64,000 nucleotides of DNA, taken from Chryseobacterium sp. JUb7. GTDB lineage: Bacteria; Bacteroidota; Bacteroidia; Flavobacteriales; Weeksellaceae. The notes under the pieces were generated by a model. That model was not told where the DNA came from and did no database searches. It worked only from the letters and a program-made list of their open reading frames with translations. Both the position numbers and the translations under genes were made by a program. The DNA lies in NCBI RefSeq assembly GCF_024806495.1, contig NZ_JANUFF010000005.1, forward strand, positions 1 to 64,000. The letters are read 5' to 3'. Below, piece by piece: positions 1 to 9,956 of this stretch (positions are counted from its first letter, which is position 1; the number at the start of each line of letters is the position of its first letter).

Positions 1-44
1 TAAAAGCTCTTCTGCGCTACTGACATACTCTCGTTTTCAGTGGG

Positions 45-78
45 GCAAAAGTACACCCTTTAACCCCATACTTCCAAA
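45..78 (-). promoter_or_regulatory. Putative Bacteroidota promoter for a gene off the left edge
   Basis: On the minus strand a TACTTTTGC -7 box (45-53) is preceded 21 nt upstream by TTTG (75-78). This matches the TTTG / TAnnTTTG pattern of the Bacteroidota housekeeping sigma factor. Transcription would run leftward out of the window, so the gene it serves cannot be seen. Confidence 0.4.
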
Positions 79-406
79 TCTATTTAACATAAAATATTCA
101 ATTGTGGGGAAGTATTTCATGTAAAATACTGATTTGTAAAATTTTATAACGAACCCAATAGTTATCCACAATGAGTGGATTGTATTTTGAAGGAGTTCTG
201 AATGCGTTTTAGATGCTTTAGAAGAGGTTTACAGAATGATAAATCGATCTATTCATGTATTATTTTCAAACTTTGCAGATTTTTGAGGCTTTGGAGGTCG
301 GCAATCTTTAATATCTATTATAAATATACACTAGTGTTGATTGAAAATACTGAAATGTCTTTTATCACAAGGACCCTAGCCACGATAGGAGCATTTGTCT
401 GAGCTC

Positions 407-453
407 ATTTTGATTATTTCGGCGAGCCAAAGGCTCGCCGAAATAATCAAAAT
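407..453. repeat. Perfect 22-bp inverted repeat with AAA loop
   Basis: Positions 407-428 and 432-453 are exact reverse complements separated by AAA. The GC-rich tip is GGCGAGCC/GGCTCGCC and the outer arms are AT-rich. No T-run follows on either strand, so it is not a textbook intrinsic terminator. It lies 93 nt past the stop of the VanZ-like gene and could be a terminator or a dispersed palindromic (REP/MITE-like) element. Confidence 0.6.
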
Positions 454-545
454 AGCGAGTGCGGATAGCGGGATCAAGCTTCTAATAAAAAAGCAGATGT
501 TTTTTATATCGCTACCTCATCGCAATGATGGCAATTTTTGTTTGA

Positions 546-962
546 TTAAAAGAATCGTTTGATAAGTACCTTATATATATAGTAGCCGATGAGACAACCA
601 ATCGTGTCTGCTACGACATCCAGAGATTCCATAGATCTCCCCAGGCCCATTTCTTCCTGAAGGATTTCTGTAAGGAAAGCGTAGATAAGGATAATTTGAA
701 TGAAATAAGAAAATTTGATTTTGGGAAAGGCAGCCATAAAGCAAAATCCCAGTGCTGCAAATATACTTAAGTGCAGGACTTTGTCGATGCCGCTGAACAT
801 AAACCAATATTCGTGGTTTTCTTCACCAGGTTTCAAGAGCATATAAGTAAGAAATGCCCAATAAATGGGCAAAATCTTACTGAATATTTTTGAAATACTA
901 TCCAATGATAGCTTGGTATTCTTCTGCAGAAAGTAATTCTGAATGATCAGCACCGTCAGCAA
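546..962 (-). CDS. VanZ-like family membrane protein
   Basis: A small protein with about four hydrophobic helices. It shows the VanZ-like signature of an early [15 protein letters not shown] helix, a D-K-x-x-H segment (GIDKVLHL) and a late E-x-x-Q segment ([12 protein letters not shown]) followed by a D-x-x-x-D helix. The family is named after the teicoplanin-resistance protein VanZ but has no established biochemical role here. The start is uncertain. The ATG used overlaps the end of gcvH by 65 nt, whereas a TTG at 903-905 would overlap only the gcvH stop codon. It is probably co-transcribed with gcvH and is the last gene of the ruvA-sprA-gcvH run. Confidence 0.75.
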   Translation of the reverse strand: MLTVLIIQNYFLQKNTKLSLDSISKIFSKILPIYWAFLTYMLLKPGEENHEYWFMFSGIDKVLHLSIFAALGFCFMAAFPKIKFSYFIQIILIYAFLTEILQEEMGLGRSMESLDVVADTIGCLIGYYIYKVLIKRFF

Positions 963-1275
963 GTTCTAATTTGATGATCCATCCGTTTCCATAAGGATCT
1001 GTATTCAATAGTTCAGGCTGAGCTTCCAACTCTGAATTAAACTCAATCACTTTTCCAGCGATTGGCAAGAATAAGTCTGAAACAGTTTTTACCGCTTCTA
1101 CACTTCCGAAAACTGCGCCTCCTTCTAGATCATCATCTACAGTATCTACATCTACATAAACGATATCTCCAAGCTCGCCTTGTGCAAAGTCTGTAATACC
1201 AATTGTAGCAACGTTACCTTCGATCTTAATCCATTCGTGATCTTTCGTGTACTTTAATTCTGATGGTGTGTTCAT
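898..1275 (-). CDS. gcvH: Glycine cleavage system H protein
   Basis: A lipoyl-carrier protein of about 125 residues that shuttles the aminomethyl group between the P, T and L proteins of the glycine cleavage complex. It begins with the family sequence [14 protein letters not shown] and contains the lipoyl-attachment region [11 protein letters not shown], with the modified Lys in EAVK. The C-terminus has NxDPYGxGW. The ATG at 1275 is preferred because the longer open frame (to 1365) adds 30 residues absent from the family. It lies downstream of sprA with about 110 nt between and is followed by the VanZ-like gene. Confidence 0.95.
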   Translation of the reverse strand: MNTPSELKYTKDHEWIKIEGNVATIGITDFAQGELGDIVYVDVDTVDDDLEGGAVFGSVEAVKTVSDLFLPIAGKVIEFNSELEAQPELLNTDPYGNGWIIKLELADGADHSELLSAEEYQAIIG

Positions 1276-1386
1276 TTTTAAATTTTTATTTTGTACAAAT
1301 GTATTCAAAATTCTATAAGGTTCAAATATCAGATATAAAAAATGTCCTTCAAAATTGAAGGACATTGGAATTAAATATATTTTGTT

Positions 1387-4300
1387 TTATAATCCACCTG
1401 AATCACCAAATGTAAATGTCGCTGAGATTCCGGCTCTTATTGTTGATAGCGGGAACGCAGTGGAGATTTTATATTTGGAAGTCATCTGTTCGTAGAATAC
1501 TCTTAAGTTAAGATTTTCCGAAACATTATAATCGGCAGAGACTCTTACATTCAGTAATTTCTGACCTCCTGTAATCTGAGAGTCATCCAACAATATATTG
1601 GTGATACTCGTTTTACTATCTCTCAATGAAAAGTCTCCCCTGATATTAAGATCACTTCCTTTTGCCTTTCCTCTTCCTCTTACATTTGTCATTCCGAGTC
1701 TGAAGTTTCTGATGATATATCCTACTTTCACCACGTATTCAGTATTGGCATCTTCAGTAAGCGTATGGTTTACCAAGCCTAACAATAATGTTCTGATTCT
1801 GTTGTACTGCAATCCGAACTGGAAATTGTTTCTCATGGTAACATCTACTCCGATCAATGGGGAGAAGTTCTCTACATATCCTACCTGAGCAAAAGTAAAC
1901 GGATTGATATAATCATTATTAATATCTCTTCCTGTACTTAAGTCTGAAGTCAGTGTATTGAAATAATCTATACTCGACTGAATACCTGTTGCAGTGTAAG
2001 TTGCTTTATACCCATGTAAAATATCAAATTTGGAGAACTGACCATTGATAATCGGAACATTTCTTAAACCTGAATAAGTGATATTCCAGTTTGGCAATGG
2101 CAGACCTGCTTTTTTAGGGTTCCCCATCTGTTTTGGAGATTTTCCTTCTACCGCAGCTCTAAATGCAGGAATCAAAACATAGGCATTGGCAATACTATGT
2201 CCTTCTGTAAATCCGTCTGTTCCGATAGGACCTCCCATTTGCTGAGACAATACTCTGGCATTATCTCTAATGGTCTGATAAATTGCCTGCCCATCGCTAA
2301 ATGCTGTCTTCAGAAGAATAACAGAATTCGAATAGGTTACCATATCGCTGGCAAAAGTATAGTCTGGATTCGGATTTCCTGCCGCATCTCTGTAATTGAA
2401 ACCTGTATGTGTAAAGTTTCGGTTGTAGGTATGCAAGCCATTAAGATCTATTCTAAAATCATTAATCGGTACAACCTGCAAATTCGCCCGGAGCTCTTTT
2501 GTTGACATCTTGACGTATGGATCCGTCATATACTGGGAATCACTCACCCAGCCATTTTCCATCACCAGTCTTCTGATATCTGCCTGTGATCCTAACAGGA
2601 ATCCGATGGAAGGACCTCCTAATGTCTGACCATACCCATACCAGTTCGGTGCAGATAACAATCCCGGAAGTACTGTACCATTATTTTCAGAATAATTAAT
2701 ATCTAACTGTTTGAATGAAGTTAACAAATATGCTGCGCTCTGAAGCGGTGTCAGTCTGTTTTTAAACTTATACTGTTTGTAGTTATATCTTTTCTTTTCC
2801 CATTGCTGAGTGTAGGCATTATTCAGGGAATCAATCTCCTGTTTACGCTTCTGAAGCTTAGCCGTAATATTTTTAAAATACTTAAACTGTCCGAAGAACT
2901 TTGTAAAGTCTGCCGTAGCAGTTCCCTGAATAATATTTGTATTCTGACCGATAGACCCCAAACTTGCAGGTCGATTGGTATCCGGATCCACAAACCCTAA
3001 CAATGAAGTAGACCTTGCATTCCAGTTGTAGGTAAACCCATACTGTACCTCAGCATCGATAAAGTCAAGATACGGCAGATACTGGAAAGGTAATTTATAG
3101 TTCAACTGCACTTTATGATTATATAGAACAGGTCTTCCGGCTCTGAAAACATTTCCGAAGATCGAACTGTTATCCATCATATTCACATCCATATTATCAT
3201 TCAGTGTTCTTGTCACTGAGTTGATTTCTAATTTCAATGATTTTGTAAAATTAAAGCCTAATCCATACTGCCATCCAAAATAGAAGTTTCTGTTTTTGAT
3301 TGCTGCGAAATCCTCTGCCATATTTCCACTTAGAATCGCTTCAACATTTCTGAACTCAAGCTCGTTATAATTTCTGTCGATCTCGGTTCTGAAAGAAAGT
3401 CTTGTCGGAATCGGGTTAAAATTAAATTCTTTCACCCATTTCAGATATTTTGTAGACTTTGCCGTATCGCTGATCATTTTATTAAACGGCTTCAATACCC
3501 AAGGTTTGAAAGTGTAGTTGTAATCAATATATCCTCTAAGATACTGTCTGTAATTTTTCTTAGTATAGATATCTCTGAAATGATCATCATTATACATCGC
3601 CGTTACAGAAATATTTTCAACATCATAGAACTTAGGTTTCTTATTTTGGTTCACCCTTTCTTTATGCATGTTTACAACCCCAAGACTTCTTTGCTGAGTA
3701 TATGTTCTGGCTACTTTTTTCAGCTGGGCTTTATTCGCTGCCTTATTAAATTCAACATCTGTATCCAAAGGATTATATTTCGGATCTTCAATGGTCTGCG
3801 AATAAGAGTAATTAACCGGAATTTTCATTCCGCTCTTCTCAGGAAGGAATTTATCTACATTCACTGCCGTATTGATACTGAAAGCAGACTGTGTAGACTG
3901 GTTTCTTTCTGCAGGTTTAGAATCAATACTACCAAAACCTACCGAAGTATATGAGGCACTTGTATTTACCGTTGCAAAATCTCCAAGGTTGAAATTCAAG
4001 CTTGCATTTCCTGCATAACCGCCATCATTTTCAATTTCTGAAAGACGGATTTCATTTACCCAGAGAGTTCTGCTTATAGAAGTACCTCCGGCTCCTCTTT
4101 CGGATCCATTTCTGATACCTACCATAATAGTCGTTACGTTTCCTAAACTTGGTCGTCCTTTGATATATAATTTTTTAAACGTATCCCCTTCTTCAAATAA
4201 AGGGTCCATTCTTCTTTTTGCAATATCATTAGGGAAGCTTTTATCTCTTCTTATTTTCGCATCTACTAAATTCTGAATTTCCAGATCCACTTCGTTTTCA

Positions 4301-7300
4301 AATGGCCAGATATCCATTGGCGCTGTAGCATTATTCGCTGTAATTTTCAAAGAAGCTTCATATTCATAATAGTTATCTGTAGCATCACTTCCTAAACGGA
4401 TAAAGAATTTTGTTTTTTTATCGATTTGTCCACCAAGCGGATCACCGTTTCTAGGATCAGTATGAGCATGTACAAAAAGTTTTAATTTTTTATACCTTCT
4501 CATATCAAGAGTTGTATTTTTAAATACCCCTTTTGCCTCGGTACTTACCAGATCTTTTACATTTAAGTATAGAGAAGCTTCATTCTGTCTCTGTGCACCT
4601 GCATTTCCGCTTAATACCTGTCTGTCGATTCCCGGAGGCAAAACATATGGAGGCTGGTTTAATGCATTCTCTTCAATGTTTACACTTCCTACTTCAAAAT
4701 TATTAAGATCTGTTACATCATTTAATCCTTCATTGGTAGCTTCATCTGCCACAGTATCTGTTCCATAGACTGCAACATTCTTAGGATATCTTCTCCAGTC
4801 TGATCTTACCAAATCCATAGTTCCGAATCTCAAGGTTGATGTCTGATCAAAGCCTTTTAAGATCATTCTTGCAAATCTTACGTTATTAAGAACAGACGGA
4901 TCATGATCTCCCTGAGCATCAGGCTCATTGTATTTAGAAACCGGAACTCTGAATAAATACCATTTTACATCAGCACTCTGTCCATTTTGGAACTGAGCCT
5001 TTACTGTCTTAACATCAACAACATTATTTTGTCCCAATGTTAAACTTCCCTGATCCAAATTAACAACGTATTCGTTATAGTTTTCATTCTGATCCAGGTT
5101 ATAATCTTTATTGATATCTTCTGCATCCGGGGTCTGAGTAGACACCTCCAAAGAGCCACTCTGAGAATTTCCTTCCGGACCTCTGAAATATTTATATCTC
5201 TGAATAAGTGATGAAGCCTGACTTCCTGTAAATTTATCCGACATGTAGAATACAAAGTCATCTACTGCAGGGTCAGCAATATTAGTCACAGGGTTTACAA
5301 AAGTATTCCCGAATTTCATTGCTTCCTGATCAGAGCTTAAACCATCATATCCTAAATCCTGCGCTCTTCTGTCATCACCTTCACTTGCGAAAGCATACAA
5401 AATTGGAGGCTGTTTAGGCTGGGTTCCCCAATTTGAAGTCGTCGTAGTAGATGGAGCTGAACCTGTTGGTAATCCGTTTTCGTATTGCATTAATCCATCT
5501 TTCAGGATATCTTCAGAAACGTTTCCTAAGTGAAGTAGTAATTTAGGATTTGTTCCTAATGTATTTCCATCAGCATAAGGATCCATTAGCCAGAATTCCA
5601 CATATTCGATATTCGAATTCACAAAGTTGGAAACACTGATCGGTCTCATGATACCAGCCCATCTCTGCTGAGTAGTTTCACTTCCCGGATTTACGTTATA
5701 CGGTCCTTTTTCCTGTGGATAATATGAAACATCAAATGTGTTGGTGAAAGTCTGTTCACCCGCCACAAAATCTCTGTTATTATAGATTTCTGAGAACTGA
5801 ACCCTTCTTGAGGCGTGATTCGAAACCGACTGCGGAGTAATTCCTGCAGGCGCTCTCCCTCCTACTCCCCAGAATCTAGGGTCAATATTATACCAGGACA
5901 ATAACCCTCTTCCATAACCATTGGTAAGGTTATCGTTGGAACCCGCTCCCTGGAACAGCGGATCTCCCTGATTCTTTTCAGGTTTTGACGCCAGACTCCA
6001 TGCTGTTGGTTCTTTTAAGGAAATTTTAGAGGTGGTCTGTTCAAAATCGTCAATATAGGATTGATCGTTGGTACCTTTATTCAGTCCCGGTAATAAATAG
6101 GCTGCTTCCATTTTAAAGTTCAAATTGGAAGGTGCTTCTGTATTGACGAACGGAATTTTATCTGTTAATCTTGTCAGGAATGGCAGCTGATTATTATACA
6201 TCAAATTGATTCCCGCCATGGTATTGTTAACCGCTTCCTGTCCGAAGTTTACTTTTTGAGTAAGCGGAGATTCTGAATAATTAACTACGGTTCCTCCTAA
6301 AATAAAGTTTTCACTGAATCTTCTTTCTAAGTTTAATCCTAAGAACCTTTTTCTTTGTGTATTAAACGTTAACTGGTTTTCTAAAGACACGTTGATCGCC
6401 TGTCCGGATTGTTTTACCGCTTCATTAATGATCGTAACGGTACCCAACATATAATCCACCGTATAGTCAATACCTTCCGTCAGCTGAACCCCATTTGCAG
6501 AAACCTTTACAGATCCCTGAGGAACGTTTACTGCTCCTAAAGAAATCCCTTGTCCCTGAGTTCCTTTATAACGACCTTCCATTGTATATCGCTGAGCAAG
6601 ATTACTGGAAGTCGCGACCTGTTTTTGTTGTGAATAAAGGTCTGAGAAAACATATTGCGGGTTATTACTTCCCAGCACACTGGCCATATAGCTACCAAAA
6701 GGCTGAACTTTAGTAAAGATTATCCTGCCGGTTTCGGGCCGTACCGTAATTCCGTTGACAAAGTCAAAAATACCGTCACCTGTTGAGCTTCCGTTATTCT
6801 GTAAATCGCCGTTCATATTCAGACGATCCCAGTTTAATAGTTTCAATAAATTGGTATCCTGAACATTCGTATTCGGAAGGTAATTTACTTTACCTCCGGT
6901 TTGTGGATCTCTGTAGAAAACATTAAGGATAAACCCATCCTGATTCACCTGTCCGGCATCTAATGCATAAATGTTTTTCATCATTAGATTCCACATTGGT
7001 GATGTAGTTTTTACAGTAGTGTTCGGTTTCAAAACTTTGGTCATCAAAACCTGGCTTTCTTCCGAAAACTCCCCTACTTTATAAACCTGGTTGCTTCCGT
7101 TAACTGTATATGAGTAAGAAACCGCTAAAAGCTGGTTGTCATTTAATTTCTGGTTTAATGAGATATACCCTAACTGCGGCTGGAAAATAAATTCATTAGA
7201 ATTTAACCTTCGGGCTTTTCTGTTGAATATAAAATGTTCACCATCCTGATAAGTTTCGTTACCCCCAGTTGCTACGGGTAAATTGACTCCTTTAATTGCG

Positions 7301-8511
7301 TTATAAGCCGTGTTAGCATCTCTAAGACCACTTCCTAAGCCATTAATTGCAGAATAAAGGTTAAATCCTGGCTGATCATTATTAGGCAGTCCGTTTCCGT
7401 CTCCTAAATCCCTGATCCCAACGATGCTTTTCTGGTAAGATAAATTACTGTTTCCCTGATCCAGCACCCATACTTCTATTCTGGTGATGCTTACTTTGGA
7501 ATTGATCTGAGGATAGTTGAGCAAAGCTCCATCATAGTTATTCAGGAAATAATGTCCTAAAAAGTAGTGTTGATTATCTTCATAATCTATAGCATTCATT
7601 TTGAAATTACTCATGGTACCACCACCCTGCACAACAATATTTCGGGCCTCTCCCTGCTGTTGGGACAATACAACTGTACCATATGTTTTACCAAGCTGAA
7701 ATTCAGTTTTAACCCCGAATAACGATTGAGAACCACGTATCAAACTAGTTGACAGTGGCATGTTTACGTTACCGAATTCTACTCTTTTGATGATTTTATC
7801 TTCACCTCCCGAGTTGGGCTTATCAACATCCTGAAGACCTTTTGTCTGCAGATCTTTCCAGCTTCCTTTCGCCTGCCACACCAAATTCATTCTGTTTTCA
7901 AAAGCAAAGCCACTTTGGGTATCGTAATTAGCTTTTAACTGAAGATTTTCACCTACCTTACCCAATAAACCTAGCTGAATTCTCTGATCGATATCAAAGG
8001 TAAAGCTGGTTCTGTTTTGAGGTAAAATAAGCGGATTATCGATTTTTTGATACAAACCAGCAAAATCGAAAGATGCATATCCGTTAGGAATAATTTCAAT
8101 CTTATTACTTCCGAAAATCGTTTCAAAAAGTCTGTTGTTGATCGTTAAGGATGGTATTAATCCTTTTTTGGCAGCACCGCTTTTATCTTTCCTGAACATT
8201 AAATTGTACCGGTCAGATTTTTCCTTATAATAATCCCTTGACTGCGTTGCCAGCATGAATTCTTTATAATCCTGCGGAGACATTGCCGTCGGTGGCCCCG
8301 TAATTGTATTACCTACTTTAGGATATACGTAATACATTCCTGTTTTTATATCATAAAAGGCTTCATACCTGGTAGGATCTGCCAGTTGATAGTCTTTCTT
8401 TATAATTGCTGTGTCACGCGCGGGCGGCCTCTGTTGTGCAAAAACAGTTGTCGAAACGCATAAGAACGACAGAAACAAAAATATTTTAAGATATTTATTA
8501 TTTTTCACCAA
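1387..8511 (-). CDS. sprA: SprA/Sov, T9SS outer-membrane translocon
   Basis: A very large protein of about 2,370 residues, matching the giant SprA (Sov) beta-barrel that forms the protein-conducting channel of the type IX secretion system in the outer membrane. It has an N-terminal signal peptide (hydrophobic KIFLFLSFLCVSTTVFAQ, cleavage near residue 25). The rest is long repetitive beta-strand sequence rich in aromatic/Asn/Gly stretches, ending in an FTFGDSGGL tail. The start is non-ATG: TTG at 8509-8511 or the adjacent GTG at 8506-8508. It follows ruvA by 3 nt, the usual order in Flavobacteria. It would export the T9SS-tailed proteins at 44,794-46,743 and 59,950-60,786. Confidence 0.95.
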   Translation of the reverse strand: MVKNNKYLKIFLFLSFLCVSTTVFAQQRPPARDTAIIKKDYQLADPTRYEAFYDIKTGMYYVYPKVGNTITGPPTAMSPQDYKEFMLATQSRDYYKEKSDRYNLMFRKDKSGAAKKGLIPSLTINNRLFETIFGSNKIEIIPNGYASFDFAGLYQKIDNPLILPQNRTSFTFDIDQRIQLGLLGKVGENLQLKANYDTQSGFAFENRMNLVWQAKGSWKDLQTKGLQDVDKPNSGGEDKIIKRVEFGNVNMPLSTSLIRGSQSLFGVKTEFQLGKTYGTVVLSQQQGEARNIVVQGGGTMSNFKMNAIDYEDNQHYFLGHYFLNNYDGALLNYPQINSKVSITRIEVWVLDQGNSNLSYQKSIVGIRDLGDGNGLPNNDQPGFNLYSAINGLGSGLRDANTAYNAIKGVNLPVATGGNETYQDGEHFIFNRKARRLNSNEFIFQPQLGYISLNQKLNDNQLLAVSYSYTVNGSNQVYKVGEFSEESQVLMTKVLKPNTTVKTTSPMWNLMMKNIYALDAGQVNQDGFILNVFYRDPQTGGKVNYLPNTNVQDTNLLKLLNWDRLNMNGDLQNNGSSTGDGIFDFVNGITVRPETGRIIFTKVQPFGSYMASVLGSNNPQYVFSDLYSQQKQVATSSNLAQRYTMEGRYKGTQGQGISLGAVNVPQGSVKVSANGVQLTEGIDYTVDYMLGTVTIINEAVKQSGQAINVSLENQLTFNTQRKRFLGLNLERRFSENFILGGTVVNYSESPLTQKVNFGQEAVNNTMAGINLMYNNQLPFLTRLTDKIPFVNTEAPSNLNFKMEAAYLLPGLNKGTNDQSYIDDFEQTTSKISLKEPTAWSLASKPEKNQGDPLFQGAGSNDNLTNGYGRGLLSWYNIDPRFWGVGGRAPAGITPQSVSNHASRRVQFSEIYNNRDFVAGEQTFTNTFDVSYYPQEKGPYNVNPGSETTQQRWAGIMRPISVSNFVNSNIEYVEFWLMDPYADGNTLGTNPKLLLHLGNVSEDILKDGLMQYENGLPTGSAPSTTTTSNWGTQPKQPPILYAFASEGDDRRAQDLGYDGLSSDQEAMKFGNTFVNPVTNIADPAVDDFVFYMSDKFTGSQASSLIQRYKYFRGPEGNSQSGSLEVSTQTPDAEDINKDYNLDQNENYNEYVVNLDQGSLTLGQNNVVDVKTVKAQFQNGQSADVKWYLFRVPVSKYNEPDAQGDHDPSVLNNVRFARMILKGFDQTSTLRFGTMDLVRSDWRRYPKNVAVYGTDTVADEATNEGLNDVTDLNNFEVGSVNIEENALNQPPYVLPPGIDRQVLSGNAGAQRQNEASLYLNVKDLVSTEAKGVFKNTTLDMRRYKKLKLFVHAHTDPRNGDPLGGQIDKKTKFFIRLGSDATDNYYEYEASLKITANNATAPMDIWPFENEVDLEIQNLVDAKIRRDKSFPNDIAKRRMDPLFEEGDTFKKLYIKGRPSLGNVTTIMVGIRNGSERGAGGTSISRTLWVNEIRLSEIENDGGYAGNASLNFNLGDFATVNTSASYTSVGFGSIDSKPAERNQSTQSAFSINTAVNVDKFLPEKSGMKIPVNYSYSQTIEDPKYNPLDTDVEFNKAANKAQLKKVARTYTQQRSLGVVNMHKERVNQNKKPKFYDVENISVTAMYNDDHFRDIYTKKNYRQYLRGYIDYNYTFKPWVLKPFNKMISDTAKSTKYLKWVKEFNFNPIPTRLSFRTEIDRNYNELEFRNVEAILSGNMAEDFAAIKNRNFYFGWQYGLGFNFTKSLKLEINSVTRTLNDNMDVNMMDNSSIFGNVFRAGRPVLYNHKVQLNYKLPFQYLPYLDFIDAEVQYGFTYNWNARSTSLLGFVDPDTNRPASLGSIGQNTNIIQGTATADFTKFFGQFKYFKNITAKLQKRKQEIDSLNNAYTQQWEKKRYNYKQYKFKNRLTPLQSAAYLLTSFKQLDINYSENNGTVLPGLLSAPNWYGYGQTLGGPSIGFLLGSQADIRRLVMENGWVSDSQYMTDPYVKMSTKELRANLQVVPINDFRIDLNGLHTYNRNFTHTGFNYRDAAGNPNPDYTFASDMVTYSNSVILLKTAFSDGQAIYQTIRDNARVLSQQMGGPIGTDGFTEGHSIANAYVLIPAFRAAVEGKSPKQMGNPKKAGLPLPNWNITYSGLRNVPIINGQFSKFDILHGYKATYTATGIQSSIDYFNTLTSDLSTGRDINNDYINPFTFAQVGYVENFSPLIGVDVTMRNNFQFGLQYNRIRTLLLGLVNHTLTEDANTEYVVKVGYIIRNFRLGMTNVRGRGKAKGSDLNIRGDFSLRDSKTSITNILLDDSQITGGQKLLNVRVSADYNVSENLNLRVFYEQMTSKYKISTAFPLSTIRAGISATFTFGDSGGL

Positions 8512-8514
8512 ATG

Positions 8515-9099
8515 TTAAATGTTTTTTAAAATTTGTTTAACCAATTCTTCTACAGAAATAGCCGGATCCTGCTTTAATATTCTATCAGCAAGCTTCTCAC
8601 TCATTCGCTTAGGAATTCCTAAAACTTCTAATGCAGATAACGATTCTTCCTTGATTTTATTATTTACAAATGTAGAAATATTTTCTTCCGGATTGCTGAA
8701 TTTCTGCACTTTGTCCTTAAGGTCTACAATAATTCTTTCAGCAGTTTTAGCACCTATTCCTTTGGCTTTTTGGATCAGTGCACTGTTTTTGGAAAGAATG
8801 GCTGAAGCGATCTCTTCGAGGCTTAAGGTAGAGAGTAAAATAAGGGCAGAAACAGCTCCCACTCCATTAACACTTATTAACAAATTAAACATTTCTTTTT
8901 CCGAACGACTGTTAAACCCAAAAAGCAAATGGGCATCTTCGCGAATGATCTGTTGAATAAAAAGAAAAGTTTCCTGATTTAGGGTCAGCACTTGTGAGGT
9001 CATCAAGCTAATACCTACATAGTAACCAACTCCTTGTACATTGATCACTGCGTAAGTAGGCGTAAGTTCCTGGACTATGCCTTGTAAAGAAAATATCAT
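8515..9099 (-). CDS. ruvA: Holliday junction branch migration protein RuvA
   Basis: A 194-residue DNA-binding subunit of the RuvAB branch-migration complex. It starts with the OB-fold segment MIFSLQGIVQELTPTYAVI. It carries two helix-hairpin-helix motifs, one in FNLLISVNGVGAVSALILL and one in KAKGIGAKTAERIIVDLKDK, and a C-terminal domain III that contacts RuvB (EALxxLGIPKR-like). Length is normal for the family. It is immediately upstream of sprA and probably co-transcribed from the TATATTTG box at 9119-9126. Confidence 0.97.
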   Translation of the reverse strand: MIFSLQGIVQELTPTYAVINVQGVGYYVGISLMTSQVLTLNQETFLFIQQIIREDAHLLFGFNSRSEKEMFNLLISVNGVGAVSALILLSTLSLEEIASAILSKNSALIQKAKGIGAKTAERIIVDLKDKVQKFSNPEENISTFVNNKIKEESLSALEVLGIPKRMSEKLADRILKQDPAISVEELVKQILKNI

Positions 9100-9118
9100 T
9101 ATTAATTTTTAAAACTCC

Positions 9119-9126
9119 CAAATATA
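9119..9126 (-). promoter_or_regulatory. -7 box upstream of ruvA-sprA
   Basis: The minus strand reads TATATTTG about 20 nt upstream of the ruvA ATG, an exact TAnnTTTG match. A clear TTTG -33 element at the usual distance is not visible. Confidence 0.4.
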
Positions 9127-9216
9127 GTAATTTAAACTAATTAATGTTTTCATTTCACGCGCGAATGATTTTTAACTTAATTTTGATATAAGATTTTAAA
9201 GAATCGTGCTAAAAGC

Positions 9217-9243
9217 AAAAGACTCCAAAATTTGGAGTCTTTT
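9217..9243. terminator. Bidirectional intrinsic terminator
   Basis: A 13-bp perfect palindromic stem (9217-9229 and 9231-9243) with a one-base loop is flanked by A and T runs on both sides. It lies between the end of the HAD phosphatase gene and the start of ruvA, and would terminate the HAD transcript. Confidence 0.7.
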
Positions 9244-9282
9244 ACAAGTATACTGTTTTGAAATTATTTAATTTGAAACGTT

Positions 9283-9927
9283 TTAACTGATCTCAATTGC
9301 AGAATAGTCATTGATCACACAGAAACAGCCATTATCCATTAATTCCTCTTCAGAATGGGTTGTTGTAATTCCCAGAACTTTCAAACCGGCATCTTTAGCC
9401 GCTTTTACTCCTCCCATTGAATCTTCAACAGCCACTGCCTCTTTGCTGTCAATCTGCAGTTTTTCCACAGTTTTTAAAAATATTTCAGGATTAGGTTTTC
9501 CCTTTACCACTTCAATTCCTCCGGTGATTTCCTGGAAATAATTTTTAATATTCAATCCGCCCAAAATAAAATCAATACTGGAAGGAATCCCCATCGTGGC
9601 GAGTCCCGTTTTGATCTTTTTCTGGCTTAATTTCTGAAGAAAAGGTGTTAAACCATTCACTTCTTTAATATGATTTTTATATAGATTCTGATAAGCTTCT
9701 TCTTTTTTCAGACCCAGCTCATGAATTCTGTCTTTGGATAAATCATTTCCGAAAAAACGAACGATCATCTCATCCAGTGTTCCATGATTTTGGGCTGAGA
9801 AATTCTCGGGCTCTATAATAATATCATGTTGTTTTAAAAATATAATCCAGGATTCTTCATGATAAGGGATGTTATCAACAAGAGTACCATCCATATCAAA
9901 AATAATCGCCTTTTCATTAAACCTCAT
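9283..9927 (-). CDS. HAD-superfamily phosphatase, beta-phosphoglucomutase-like
   Basis: A 214-residue haloacid-dehalogenase hydrolase. Motif I is IIFDMDGTLVDN (nucleophile Asp and acid/base Asp near residues 11 and 13). Motif II is the TGLATMG segment, the motif III Lys is in VVKGKPNPEIF, and motif IV is AVEDSMGGVKAAKDAG. The cap lies between motifs I and II, as in the phosphoglucomutase/phosphatase subfamily. The substrate cannot be told from sequence. The ATG at 9927 is preferred over an upstream in-frame TTG at 9936. It is 29 nt downstream of maeB and ends before the palindromic terminator at 9217-9243. Confidence 0.88.
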   Translation of the reverse strand: MRFNEKAIIFDMDGTLVDNIPYHEESWIIFLKQHDIIIEPENFSAQNHGTLDEMIVRFFGNDLSKDRIHELGLKKEEAYQNLYKNHIKEVNGLTPFLQKLSQKKIKTGLATMGIPSSIDFILGGLNIKNYFQEITGGIEVVKGKPNPEIFLKTVEKLQIDSKEAVAVEDSMGGVKAAKDAGLKVLGITTTHSEEELMDNGCFCVINDYSAIEIS

Positions 9928-9956
9928 CGTTTTCAAAATTTGTGTTGTGTTTATAA

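Larger units (their letters stand above)
1..545. other. Intergenic region at the left edge
   Basis: I see no convincing gene here. The only open frame (202-402, plus) is low-complexity in composition, has no recognisable domain and no promoter-like sequence. The stretch holds a minus-strand promoter-like pair near 45-78, a single DnaA-box-like TTATCCACA at 162-170 and a very strong hairpin at 407-453. The promoter would drive a gene lying off the left edge. Confidence 0.6.

Noticed and set aside
162..170. DnaA-box-like TTATCCACA
   Set aside because: A single consensus box without a cluster, AT-rich unwinding element or dnaA/dnaN nearby is not evidence for an origin.
202..402. Plus-strand open frame of 66 codons
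   Set aside because: No recognisable domain or composition typical of a protein, no promoter or spacing support, and it runs into the large palindrome region.
1598..1888. Plus-strand frames inside sprA and other large genes
   Set aside because: Shadow frames of a clear protein-coding gene on the other strand; no features of their own.
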